A program made the position numbers and the translations under genes. The notes under the pieces were generated by a model. It made no database searches. It saw nothing but the letters and a program-made list of their open reading frames with translations, and was not told the DNA's origin. This document shows, one piece after another, positions 21,171-30,717 of a stretch of DNA of 64,000 nucleotides; position 1 is the first letter of the stretch; each line of letters begins with the position of its first letter. The stretch comes from Spiroplasma endosymbiont of Clivina fossor (lineage in GTDB: Bacteria > Bacillota_I > Bacilli_A > Mycoplasmatales > Nriv7): positions 744,001 to 808,000 of the forward strand of contig NZ_OZ035006.1 in assembly GCF_964031115.1 (NCBI RefSeq). The letters are read 5' to 3'.

Positions 21171-21233
21171 GCGTCCCTGACTGTCTTAATACTTATTCAA
21201 ATATTTTCCCACCTAACAAAACTTTATGCGTCC
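21171..21233 (-). repeat. Tandem type-2 end motif (about 58-bp unit)
   Basis: Two direct copies of GGACGCATAAAGTTTTG plus the following ~40 bp, one ending at 21233 and one at 21176. The outer one starts directly at the aspS stop codon. Confidence 0.75.
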
Positions 21234-22922
21234 CTAACTATTTACCACATTTAAGCCCAAAATATCCAATTGTTCTTGTTTAACAACACTAGGAGCATGC
21301 GTTAACATATCACTACCCTTAGTATTCTTAGGAAAAGCAATCACATCACGAATACTATGACTATTACTTAATAACATTATTAAGCGGTCTAATCCCAAAG
21401 CAATACCACCATGAATTGGTGCTCCATAGGATAAAGCATTCAAAAGAAAACCAAATTTTTCCTTTTGTTCTTCAACAGAAACTTGTAAAAACTCTAACAT
21501 TTTTTGTTGCATTTCAAGATTATGAATTCGCATTGAACCACCACCAACTTCATAACCATTCAATACTAAATCATAAGCCTGAGACTTGACTAACATCGGA
21601 TTACTAGTAAAATCAATTTCATCTTTAATATTAGGACGCGTAAAGGGATGATGGGCAGCAACAAATTTTTTGCTTTCATTATCATAAGCAAATAATGGTC
21701 AATTTACAACTCATAAAAATTGATAATCTTCATTAGTAAAAAGATTTAATTGTTTAGCAATAGCCTGTCTTATGGCTCCCATTGTATTGCAAGTTAATTC
21801 ATAATCATTTGTAATCATTAAAACGGTTGCTTGATTATTAATCGCTAAATGATTAATGATAGCTTCAGCATTATTAGATAATAACTCTGCCCCAATAACT
21901 TTATTGTCATAAGTAATATATTCTAACTGCCCCGCCTGATATTGACTAACAATAACTTTTAGGTCTGCTAATTGTAAATCACTTAATAACTGAGAAACAA
22001 CAATTGCTTTAGTAGTTTTCTTTTTACTAATACTAGTATTCATTGAACTAAGGTCAATAAGTTTTAAATCATATCGTAAATCTGGTTTATCACTACCATA
22101 TAAATCAATTGCTACTTCATAATCTAATTGTAAAAAAGGTATTTTTAGATTAATGTTTTTAGTTTTTAACATTATTTCCTGCATCATTTGCTCTAAAAGA
22201 CTAATAATATCCTTTTGTTCAATAAAACTCATTTCTAAATCTAATTGACTAAATTCTGGTTGGCGATCACTTCTTAAATCTTCATCACGAAAACAACGAG
22301 CAATTTGATAATAGCGATCATAACCACCAACCATTAATAATTGCTTAAATATTTGTGGTGACTGTGGTAACGCATAAAAATGTCCTTTTTGATTTCTTGC
22401 CGGAACTAAATAGTCTCTTGCCCCTTCGGGAGTTGTGCTTGCTAAAATTGGCGTTTCAATTTCTAAAAAATTATTATTATTTAAAAAATTACGCATTATT
22501 TGCATAACTTGATGACGCAAAATTATTTTATCTTGCATTACTTGTCTTCGTAAATCTAAAAACCGATATTCTAAACGCTTTTCCTCTAAACTTTCATTAT
22601 CTAATGGTGATACCTGTGATTTATTTATTAACTCTAAATTAGTACAAATAATTTCAATATTTCCTGTTGATAAATTATTATTTTTAGATTTACGAAGGAC
22701 TACAGTACCATCAACTTTAATAACATCATCAGTGCTTAAACTTTTAGCAAGAACATAGTTAGGATTTTCACTATTAATTATAATTTGCGTCGTTCCATAA
22801 CGATCGCGTAAATCTAAAAATATTAAATTATTAAGTTTACGAATTGTATGAACTCAACCACAAAGATTAACTTCTAAATTAACATTTTCTTCTCTTAATT
22901 CACCACAATTATGACTTCTCAT
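21234..22922 (-). CDS. aspS: Aspartyl-tRNA synthetase
   Basis: Class II synthetase charging tRNA-Asp. 562 aa with UGA as Trp. An N-terminal OB anticodon-binding fold comes first ([16 protein letters not shown]). Motif 2 is the [19 protein letters not shown] region, a GAD insert follows, and motif 3 is [14 protein letters not shown]. The start overlaps the hisS stop (TAATG), so the pair forms one operon. Bacterial-type size is about 580 aa. The stop codon abuts the type-2 end of plectrovirus block 1, so the original 3' region and terminator are lost, although the viral repeats do not touch the coding frame. Confidence 0.96.
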
Positions 22923-24199
22923 TATTTATCTCTCTTATTTGCATTCAAATAATTAATTAATTCATTAATGCTAATCTTTTCTTCTACCTTAGTTTCCTGA
23001 TTTTTAATAGTTAAATTACTCTCTTTAACTTCGCTATCACCAATAATAACAACAAAACGACAATCTAATTTAGAAACAACATTAAACTGAATCTTAATAT
23101 TCCTTTGTTCATAATCCATATCACTAATAAAATTATTACTTCTTAAAGTTAATAATACATTAGTTGCTAATTCATAACCGGTAGCAGTTAAAGCAATAAT
23201 GTATACATCAACCAATGGAACCATTTTTTTAATAAAGTCTGAATGATTTTCAGTAGCATTAAGTAATCTTTCAATTCCAATTGCAAAACCAATTGCTGGA
23301 ACTGATTTTTGATTTTTTGATAATTCCTCAACTAAATTATCATAACGACCACCACCAATTAATGTATTCTGTCCTTCAACACCCTTCTCTAAACTAATAA
23401 TTTCAAAAACAGTATCATTATAATAGTCTAAACCGCGAACTAATTTGCTATCAATCTCATATTTAACTTTTAAATTATCTAATAACTTTATTAACCTTGT
23501 AAAATATTCTTTTTCTTCAAGAGAATAAGTTTCACTAATTATTGGTAAATTTTTAATATTTTGATCAATTTTACAATCTAATACTCGCAAGGTATTTTTA
23601 GTAATTCTTCTTTGACAATCCGCACATAATGTTGTGCTTATATCTTGTAAAAATGTTTTTAAAATTTGTTGATATTTATTTTGGGTTGCTTTTGCTCCTA
23701 AAAAATTTATTTTAAGAATAATATTATTAATCTTTAAAGATTTAATAATATCCATTGCTAAACAAATAATTTCAGCATCTAAATAAATAGTTTTTTTGCC
23801 AAAAACTTCCACACCAAATTGCGTAAATTGTCTTTGACGCCCTCGTTGTGGTCGCTCATAGCGAAACATATCCCCATAGTAAAATAATTTTAAAGGTAAT
23901 CCTAAAACATCAACTAACTTATTTTCAATTACTGCTCTAACAATTGGCGCTGTATTTTCAGGACGAAGTGCTAATTCACGACCTTTTTTATCTTGAAAGT
24001 TAAACATTTCTTTACTAACAATATCGCTATTAACACCAACCGTTCTTTGAAATAATTCATACTGTTCAAATATTGGCGTACTAATTTCTTCATAATTATA
24101 TTTTTTAACAATATCTCGTAAAATTTGTTGTAATTGATATCGCTGTTTACTTTGGATTGGTAAAATATCATTAGTACCTCTGGGGGCTTTATATTCCAT
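22922..24199 (-). CDS. hisS: Histidyl-tRNA synthetase
   Basis: Class II synthetase charging tRNA-His. 425 aa. The N-terminus is APRGTNDILP. Motif 2 is FRYERPQRGRQRQFTQFGVE, and the histidine A/B loops are LVRGLDYYNDTVFEI and IGGGRYDNLVEELS. Motif 3 is AIGFAIGIERLL, and a C-terminal anticodon-binding domain follows. The ATG at 24199 has AAGGAGAG upstream. First gene of hisS-aspS. Confidence 0.96.
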   Translation of the reverse strand: MEYKAPRGTNDILPIQSKQRYQLQQILRDIVKKYNYEEISTPIFEQYELFQRTVGVNSDIVSKEMFNFQDKKGRELALRPENTAPIVRAVIENKLVDVLGLPLKLFYYGDMFRYERPQRGRQRQFTQFGVEVFGKKTIYLDAEIICLAMDIIKSLKINNIILKINFLGAKATQNKYQQILKTFLQDISTTLCADCQRRITKNTLRVLDCKIDQNIKNLPIISETYSLEEKEYFTRLIKLLDNLKVKYEIDSKLVRGLDYYNDTVFEIISLEKGVEGQNTLIGGGRYDNLVEELSKNQKSVPAIGFAIGIERLLNATENHSDFIKKMVPLVDVYIIALTATGYELATNVLLTLRSNNFISDMDYEQRNIKIQFNVVSKLDCRFVVIIGDSEVKESNLTIKNQETKVEEKISINELINYLNANKRDK

Positions 24200-24269
24200 A
24201 CATTTCTCTCCTTAGACTTACTTTCACTACTAATTTTACTAGTTATTTACAAAAATTAAAAATTTTTCA

Positions 24270-24312
24270 ATAAAGACTTCTTGTTGTTGTCTTAACTACA
24301 AGAAGTCTTTTA
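24270..24312. terminator. Bidirectional hairpin terminator
   Basis: AAAGACTTCTTG and CAAGAAGTCTTT form a 12-bp stem around a 15-base loop, with A/T runs on both sides. It lies between hisS and the gene at 24316, where it could end the latter's transcript. Its arms resemble the IS5-A end (AGACTTCTTG), which may be chance or a remnant. Confidence 0.6.
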
Positions 24313-24315
24313 AAA

Positions 24316-25836
24316 TTACAATAATTTTTTTAAAGAATCCTCAATTTTAGCAATTAATATTTCTTCTAATTTCTCTTTAACGCTTTTTAATTTATCATTA
24401 GAATTTTGAATTTGTTGAATATGCTTTTCAAACTTAATAAACTCTTGCAGCGCTTTACCAATTAAAGAACTAAATTCATCTTGTAATCAATTATTAAAGC
24501 GTTCTTTAAAATCCTGATCATTTTTATTAGTTGAAGATTGTAATGATAAAGCAAATTCTTTTTTAATTAAAAATTTTAAAATATTAACAATTAATGCAAT
24601 AACTTCAAGGTCAGTATTAATAATAAAAATATCACGATATTTTGAAGAACGACTAAATGGTGCTTTAGCATAAGTTCAAACAATAATGCCAAACTTAGCA
24701 TTTCATTCTTTTAATTCAATTGCTAATTTTTCCTCTCATTTACTATCTAATTTTTCTTGATTTTTTAACTCAAATAAGATATTACCAACTACTTTATTAT
24801 CCTCTTCATCATTCAAAACTCCTAACCTAAAATCAGGTTTTTTACCATTAATGGTTTTAGTTGTTTTTTCAAAATGGTCATTTGGGAAAAACGATGGCAT
24901 TTTACCTGCAAAATCATTTTCTAAATTAGCTCCTAAAATTCCTGTTCTAATATTTCGTCCTTGTTCTAATTTAAGTTTTAATTCAGTTGTTTCATCAATT
25001 AACTTATTAATTTCTTCTTGTTTAAAATTAATAATTTCAGTTTCTTTTTTTGCTACTAATTCTTGGACCTTAGCATCATTAGTTTTAACTAACATATCTA
25101 ATTGATGATTTTTCTCTTGTAAATCATTAATATTTTTTTGATACTCTTTATTTAAAGTATCCAACTTATTTTGTTGTAAATTACTTCACTCTTTTTCTTT
25201 TTCAGCCAAAATAACTTTAATATCTGCTTCCTTTGTTTTCTTTTCGGTTTCTAAACTATTAATTTTATCCTTTAATAAATCAATTTCTTGTTGTTTATTT
25301 TTAGTAATTTCAAGTTCTTTTTCTGTAAACAATTTTTTCAATTGAAATTCATTAGTTTTTTCTTTAATATCTAAATCTTTTATTTTAGAATTTAACTCAT
25401 TAATTATCTTTTGATAATTATCTTTAATATTATCAATTTCTTGTTGTTTTTGTTTTTCAATATTGCTTTTTTCTTTTAAAATAGAAACTTCAATATCAGC
25501 CTTTTTTGTTTCTTCTTGGGATTTTAAATTGCTCTTAGCCTCATTTAATTGTTGATTTAAACCTTCTAAAATTTGTTGATGTGCTTCTTTTATTTTATGC
25601 AATTCATTATCGTGTTGCTTATTTCACTCATTTTCTTTTTTATTTACTACACTAGTAATTTCTATTGCTTTTCGTTTTTCAAAATCAACATCTAATTGCT
25701 TTTTTAACTTATCACAATATTCTTGCTCCTTACGATTAAAAAATTGTTGTAAATATGATACTGCTTGATGATTCTTTTCAAAATCTTTTTCGGTAATTTC
25801 TTGATGACAATGTGGGCATTCAATTATAAATGACAT
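24316..25836 (-). CDS. DUF2130-type coiled-coil protein with nuclease-like C-terminus
   Basis: 506 aa with UGA as Trp. The N-terminus has a zinc-knuckle start (IECPHCHQEI). A very long charged coiled coil covers roughly residues 50-290, rich in Glu, Lys and Gln. The C-terminal domain has RTGILGANLENDF, then KPDFRLG and ILFELKNQ, matching the PD...ExK spacing of restriction-endonuclease-like folds, then KFGIIVWTYAK. This order is that of DUF2130 proteins, whose function is not established. ATG lies behind AAAGGATTTAA. Monocistronic, with a hairpin downstream. Nuclease activity is inference from the motif only. Confidence 0.72.
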
Positions 25837-26156
25837 TAGTTAAATCCTTTCTTTTTTTAATTTTATAAATTAATATTATCATTAACAATCTAATATAAAT
25901 TTCTATTCTAGATTATTTTCTAAACATTTAATTTTAATTTTAAAACAATAAAATGTCTCCTTCTATAAATAAAAAAGACATTTTTCTTTACTACATTAAT
26001 TATCTTTATTTCTATATTTAAAATTAATATAATTAATGAAATTTTAATTAAATAACAATATTTTTAAACTACTTCATTTTAATTGCAAGTATTAATAAAT
26101 ACTACTAGATATTTTAAAATAAGAGTGCCTGAAAATACTAATGATCAATGTTGTAC
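25837..26156. other. AT-rich intergenic region without a gene
   Basis: 320 bp between the DUF2130-type gene and an inverted-repeat element. It holds an AAAATGTC...GACATTTT inverted repeat (25951-25983) followed by T-rich sequence. I see no conserved frame. Confidence 0.5.
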
Positions 26157-26278
26157 GGTCGCGTTTAGTTTTCTTAGGTATTTTTTAAAAAAGAAAAAAT
26201 AATCATTTACTATAAATTATTTCAATATTCAAATTAAGTATATATTTCTTATGTATGATTTTTGTTGTAAAAAATTTT
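26157..26278 (+). repeat. Inverted-repeat element, left half (type-1 end)
   Basis: Begins GGTCGCGTTTAGTTTTC and matches 45877-45998 closely. Its right half is at 30478-30635, ending in the exact inverse of the same motif over 26 bp. IS1595 copy 7 split the element. Without insertions it would be about 280 bp with no coding capacity, like a MITE. Confidence 0.78.
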
Positions 26279-26860
26279 TTTTAATTTTGTCGAAAACTCT
26301 TGATAAAATAAAAAAATCATCAACTTGATAATTTTAAAAGGCTTTTATGTAAAATTACTATTTTTACTTTAACTTTTTTATACATTAAAATATAATACCG
26401 CTGTTTGTTGGTTTGGAGTTAAACCCTTATGTTGGTATTTTCATTTTCAGAGATTTAAATAATTTTGAATATTAGTAAAACCTAAACCATGATAATGAAT
26501 TAAGGCTTCTTTAAGACTAGATTGTAATTTACTGATTTTATTTAAGTTACGATAACTAGCTTCAGGATTAATTGTTGTTTTAGTTACACATAAAGTAGAA
26601 TTTGTTTGTTTTGCTACTAAAAAATATAATTTTTGCATATCAGAAGTAATAATTGAATTTTCGTTAATTAATTCTTTGTTCATATTTTCAATAACTCATT
26701 GTTTTTGTAAACGTTTGGTGTTTGTGGATTTAACATAAATATTGTTATTATTATCAATTGCCATTTGAATACAGCATTTAGTATTAGTTGCGAATGGGTC
26801 AAGGTGAATTCTTCGTGGATCAGTTTTATATTTGAAATTTCCTTTATGGATTTCTTTAAT

Positions 26861-27766
26861 AGACTTGGTACATAACCTTTAATTTTATCTACTATTTTGA
26901 TAATATTATTTCCTAGGTGAAGTACAAATGTTAGATAAATACAAAGACGAAAACGAATTTTATAGTTTAATAGGCATAAAATATAAAACTTTCATGAAAA
27001 TGGTAGAAATTTTAAAAGAAGGTGAAGCTAAACAAAAACAAATTGGTGGTAGACCAAATAAATTATCAATAGAGCAAAGATTACTTATGACTTTAGAATA
27101 CTGAAAAGAATATAGTACATATCGTATTATTGCAAAAAAATATAATATTAGTCATGTTAGTTGTATTCGTAATATCTTTTGAGTTGAAAATACTCTAATA
27201 AAAAATAGTCACTTTCATATACCTGGCAAAAAGATATTATTAGAAAATAAGGGTACTACTAATAATTTATTAGCAATTGATGCTACAGAAATTCCAATTG
27301 AAAGAATTAAAAAAAACTAAAATTATTATTTTCTGGTAAGAAAAGGCAACATTCATTAAAATCGCAAATAATTATTGATTTATTTAACAATAAAATTATT
27401 TCAGTAGATTTTTGTTATGGCAGTACTCATGATTATAAGTTATTTTTAAAATCAAATACACTTATAAATCCAAAATTAGAATTAATTGCCGATTCAGGAT
27501 ATCAAGGTTTGCAAAATGTTCATAAAAATACATTATTGCCAATTAAAAAGAGTAAAAATAATCCTTTAAATCCAGATAAAAAGGAATATAATAGCTTTTT
27601 AAGTAAAGTTAGAATTGTCATTGAACATGTTTTTGCTAGATTAAAAAGATTTAAAATACTAGTTTATCGTTATCGCAATAAGATTAGAAGATTTGGATTA
27701 CGATTTAACTTAATTTCAGGAATATATAATTTTGAATTAAGCTAGTTATAGTTATGTACCAAGTCT
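26861..27766 (+). mobile_element. IS5-B copy 1, complete
   Basis: 906 bp with perfect 16-bp inverted repeats AGACTTGGTACATAAC. The left flank ends AAT and the right begins AAT; beyond that one base differs from the uninterrupted IS1595 sequence. A distinct element from IS5-A, sharing only the AGACTT tip and overall plan. Confidence 0.9.
26928..27745 (+). CDS. IS5-family transposase (IS5-B), made by -1 frameshift
   Basis: The zero frame MLDKYKDENEF has a helix-turn-helix-like region and the first Asp in LLAIDATEIP. It ends at a UAA directly after the canonical slippery heptamer A-AAA-AAC near 27313-27320. The -1 frame continues LKLLFSGKKRQHSLK, with the second Asp in IADSGYQG and the Glu in RIVIEHVF. 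The combined protein is about 272 aa. The heptamer touching the stop codon makes programmed frameshifting very likely. Confidence 0.85.
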
Positions 27767-28811
27767 AATGAATGTTTCATCGATTTGGATTTTACCAGAT
27801 AATTTTTTAAATTTTAATTGGGTATTTTCTAATTGTTTTGATTTCATTAATTTTTGACGATTATATCAAGCAGTTTTTAATGTAGTTTTAATAAAACGAG
27901 AAATTGTTTTACTAGATTGCCCCAGCAATGAAATTTGAATCAATAAATTTCATTGTTCATAATTTAAATGACTTCAATAAATAAAATGATTACGAAAAGC
28001 GTCAAAACTTGCACGGCAATTTTTACATAAATATTTTTGTTTTCCTTCTGAATTATGTCCATTTTTAACGCAATGGTAAGATTCACATTTAGGGCATTTA
28101 ATACCTTGCGCTCTAAATTTTTGATCAATTTCATTTAACCGTTGTTGTTTTTTTTTTATTAATTCTGCTTGTTGTTTGACTTTTTCATAAAATTCTAAAA
28201 ATTGATCATCTGTTAAAGTATTTACTAGTTCTTGAATTATTTTTTCCATAATTATTATCCACCTCTATCATATTAAAAATATACCTAAAATTAAGTATAT
28301 TCAATAGACTTCTTGCAAAATTAATTTAAAATATAATTGAATTGTTGTTTTTAATAAAAAGGTGGAATTTAAATGAAATTTAAAAAAAATAATCAAATAA
28401 GTGATAAAAATTTTTTAAGATTAACTGGTATTAAACATACTACTTTTAATAAAATGCTAGAAATTTTAAAAATAGAAGAATTAAAAAAGAGATTTCGTCG
28501 CGGAAGAACCAATAAATTATCATTAGAAAATCGTATTTTAATGACTTTAGAATATTGAAGAGAATATAGAACTTATTTTCATATTGCAAAAAGTTATGAT
28601 ATTAGTGAAAGTAGTTGTTATAGAAATATCAAATGAATTGAAGACACTTTAATAAAACACCCTAATTTTCAACAACTTACTGGTCAAAAATCACTATTAA
28701 AAGATTATTTCAAAGATAAGACTGTTATAATTGATGTAACTGAAAGCCAAATCCAACGCCCAAAAAAAGACAAAAACAGCACTACTCAGGAAAAAAGAAA
28801 AAACACACAAT

Positions 28812-29879
28812 AGACTTCTTGCAAAATTAATATGATAATTATAATTTTTAAATTTAAAATAAATATAAAAGTGTTATTAAAATAATTTTTAGATTATTTT
28901 TACAAATATTTTGTCATTAAAACATAATAAAAATTATTATTTACAATAAAAAAAGACTGAAATTTTAAATTATCAAATATATTTAAACTAATAGTTGTAA
29001 ATTATAAATTGAAGCTATTAAATTAAATCTTAAAGCAAATCTTTTTCTACGATTTCGATATTTTTCACTAATAATTTTAAATTTTTTAAGTATAGCAAAA
29101 ACATTTTCAATAACAATTCTCATTTTTGAAATTCGCTCATTATTTTGCTTTTCTTCTTTATTTAAAGGGTTTTTCTTTGATTTTCTTTTAGGAATTAAAA
29201 CATTATGATTAATTTTTTGTATGCCTTGATAACCTAAATCCACTAAAACAGTTGTTTCTGGTAAAAATTTAATTTTTGAATCTTTTAAAATTTTAAAGTC
29301 ATGGTTTTTACCATAAGAAAAATCAGAACTAATAATTTTTTTACTATCTTTTTCAATTATAACTTGTGTTTTTATTGTGTGTTTTTTCTTTTTTCCTGAG
29401 TAGTGCTGTTTTTGTCTTTTTTTGGGCGTTGGATTTGGCTTTCAGTTACATCAATTATAACAGTCTTATCTTTGAAATAATCTTTTAATAGTGATTTTTG
29501 ACCAGTAAGTTGTTGAAAATTAGGGTGTTTTATTAAAGTGTCTTCAATTCATTTGATATTTCTATAACAACTACTTTCACTAATATCATAACTTTTTGCA
29601 ATATGAAAATAAGTTCTATATTCTCTTCAATATTCTAAAGTCATTAAAATACGATTTTCTAATGATAATTTATTGGTTCTTCCGCGACGAAATCTCTTTT
29701 TTAATTCTTCTATTTTTAAAATTTCTAGCATTTTATTAAAAGTAGTATGTTTAATACCAGTTAATCTTAAAAAATTTTTATCACTTATTTGATTATTTTT
29801 TTTAAATTTCATTTAAATTCCACCTTTTTATTAAAAACAACAATTCAATTATATTTTAAATTAATTTTGCAAGAAGTCT
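28812..29879 (-). mobile_element. IS5-A copy 6, complete, inside IS5-A copy 5
   Basis: 1068 bp, AAT duplicated at 28809-28811 and 29880-29882. It shows that the element does not exclude itself as a target. Confidence 0.93.
28983..29812 (-). CDS. IS5-family transposase (IS5-A), -1 frameshift
   Basis: Both frames are intact, identical to the reference copy in every region I compared. Confidence 0.83.
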
Positions 29880-30477
29880 AATAAAAACACAAGTTATAAT
29901 TGAAAAAGATAGTAAAAAAATTATTAGTTCTGATTTTTCTTATGGTAAAAACCATGACTTTAAAATTTTAAAAGATTCAAAAATTAAATTTTTACCAGAA
30001 ACAACTGTTTTAGTAGATTTAGGTTATCAAGGCATACAAAAAATTAATCATAATGTTTTAATTCCTAAAAGAAAATCAAAGAAAAACCCTTTAAATAAAG
30101 AAGAAAAGCAAAATAATGAGCGAATTTCAAAAATGAGAATTGTTATTGAAAATGTTTTTGCTATACTTAAAAAATTTAAAATTATTAGTGAAAAATATCG
30201 AAATCGTAGAAAAAGATTTGCTTTAAGATTTAATTTAATAGCTTCAATTTATAATTTACAACTATTAGTTTAAATATATTTGATAATTTAAAATTTCAGT
30301 CTTTTTTTATTGTAAATAATAATTTTTATTATGTTTTAATGACAAAATATTTGTAAAAATAATCTAAAAATTATTTTAATAACACTTTTATATTTATTTT
30401 AAATTTAAAAATTATAATTATCATATTAATTTTGCAAGAAGTCTAATAAATATCAAGAGTTTTCGACAAAATTAAAA

Positions 30478-30635
30478 AAATTTTTTATTGTGTAAAAATT
30501 CAATAAATATGATAAAATGGTAGCGAATAAAAATGACAATAACAAGAAAGGTATGGTTGGTTTAGTAATTAAATAATATAATTAGCTGATTGTTTTACTT
30601 CTTCAAAGCAATACCTAAGAAAACTAAACGCGACC
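30478..30635 (-). repeat. Inverted-repeat element, right half (type-1 end)
   Basis: The ~155-bp unit seen before secA and at 14188, here closing the element opened at 26157. Ends at 30635 with the inverse of GGTCGCGTTTAG. Confidence 0.78.
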
Positions 30636-30717
30636 TTTTCATAATTTGAATTTGCTTTATTTTTCTAAAAAGTTTAAAATTCTCTTGCATTGTTTTATAA
30701 AAGTTGAGGTTTAATTT

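Larger units (their letters stand above)
17242..21233 (-). mobile_element. Plectrovirus-derived block 1 (SpV1-like)
   Basis: Nine co-oriented plectrovirus genes and the viral intergenic region, read on the minus strand. It begins at the type-2 end motif (tandem copies ending at 21233 and 21176), which touches the aspS stop codon. It is cut at 17241 by IS5-A copy 4 inside the next viral gene. It is the best preserved of the three blocks: most genes are open. Confidence 0.85.
20668..21233. other. Plectrovirus intergenic region 1
   Basis: No gene. From the right: tandem type-2 end motifs, a terminator-like hairpin (21108-21131), a segment conserved with the other two blocks (GGTGGTCGCCATAACC), TATAGAAATTTCTATA palindromes near 20842, and a cluster of AACTAAGTTA repeats near 20686-20730 just before the first gene. 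An inverted repeat around 20733-20762 (AAACACTT / AAGTGTTT) follows. This is the likely origin and promoter region of the virus. Confidence 0.6.
26378..28249 (-). pseudogene. IS1595-like transposase split by IS5-B
   Basis: Start codon at 28249; 320 codons if the insertion is removed (one extra Lys near residue 35). IS5-B entered within the KEIHKGNF coding region, just after the first catalytic Asp. Confidence 0.85.
28373..30273 (+). pseudogene. IS5-A transposase split by another IS5-A
   Basis: The first frame is complete to the overlap, but the second element entered at the end of it (AACACACAAT), separating the catalytic C-terminal half. Inactive unless the inner copy leaves. Confidence 0.85.
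28306..30444 (+). mobile_element. IS5-A copy 5, split by IS5-A copy 6
   Basis: Halves at 28306-28811 and 29880-30444. The outer target duplication is AAT: the left flank ends TTCAAT at 28305, the right flank begins AAT at 30445, and the restored IS1595 sequence matches intact copies. Confidence 0.92.
26279..30477 (-). mobile_element. IS1595-like copy 7 with three nested insertions
   Basis: Both terminal repeats are present. Internal insertions are IS5-B (26861-27766) and IS5-A copy 5 (28306-30444), the latter itself split by IS5-A copy 6. The outer flanks share AAAATTTTT, consistent with an 8-9 bp target duplication, though the A/T runs make the exact edge ambiguous. Confidence 0.9.

Noticed and set aside
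24240-24315. Possible T-box or other leader riboswitch before hisS
   Set aside because: The only structure is a simple 12-bp hairpin placed as a terminator for the neighbouring gene; no T-box sequence is present.
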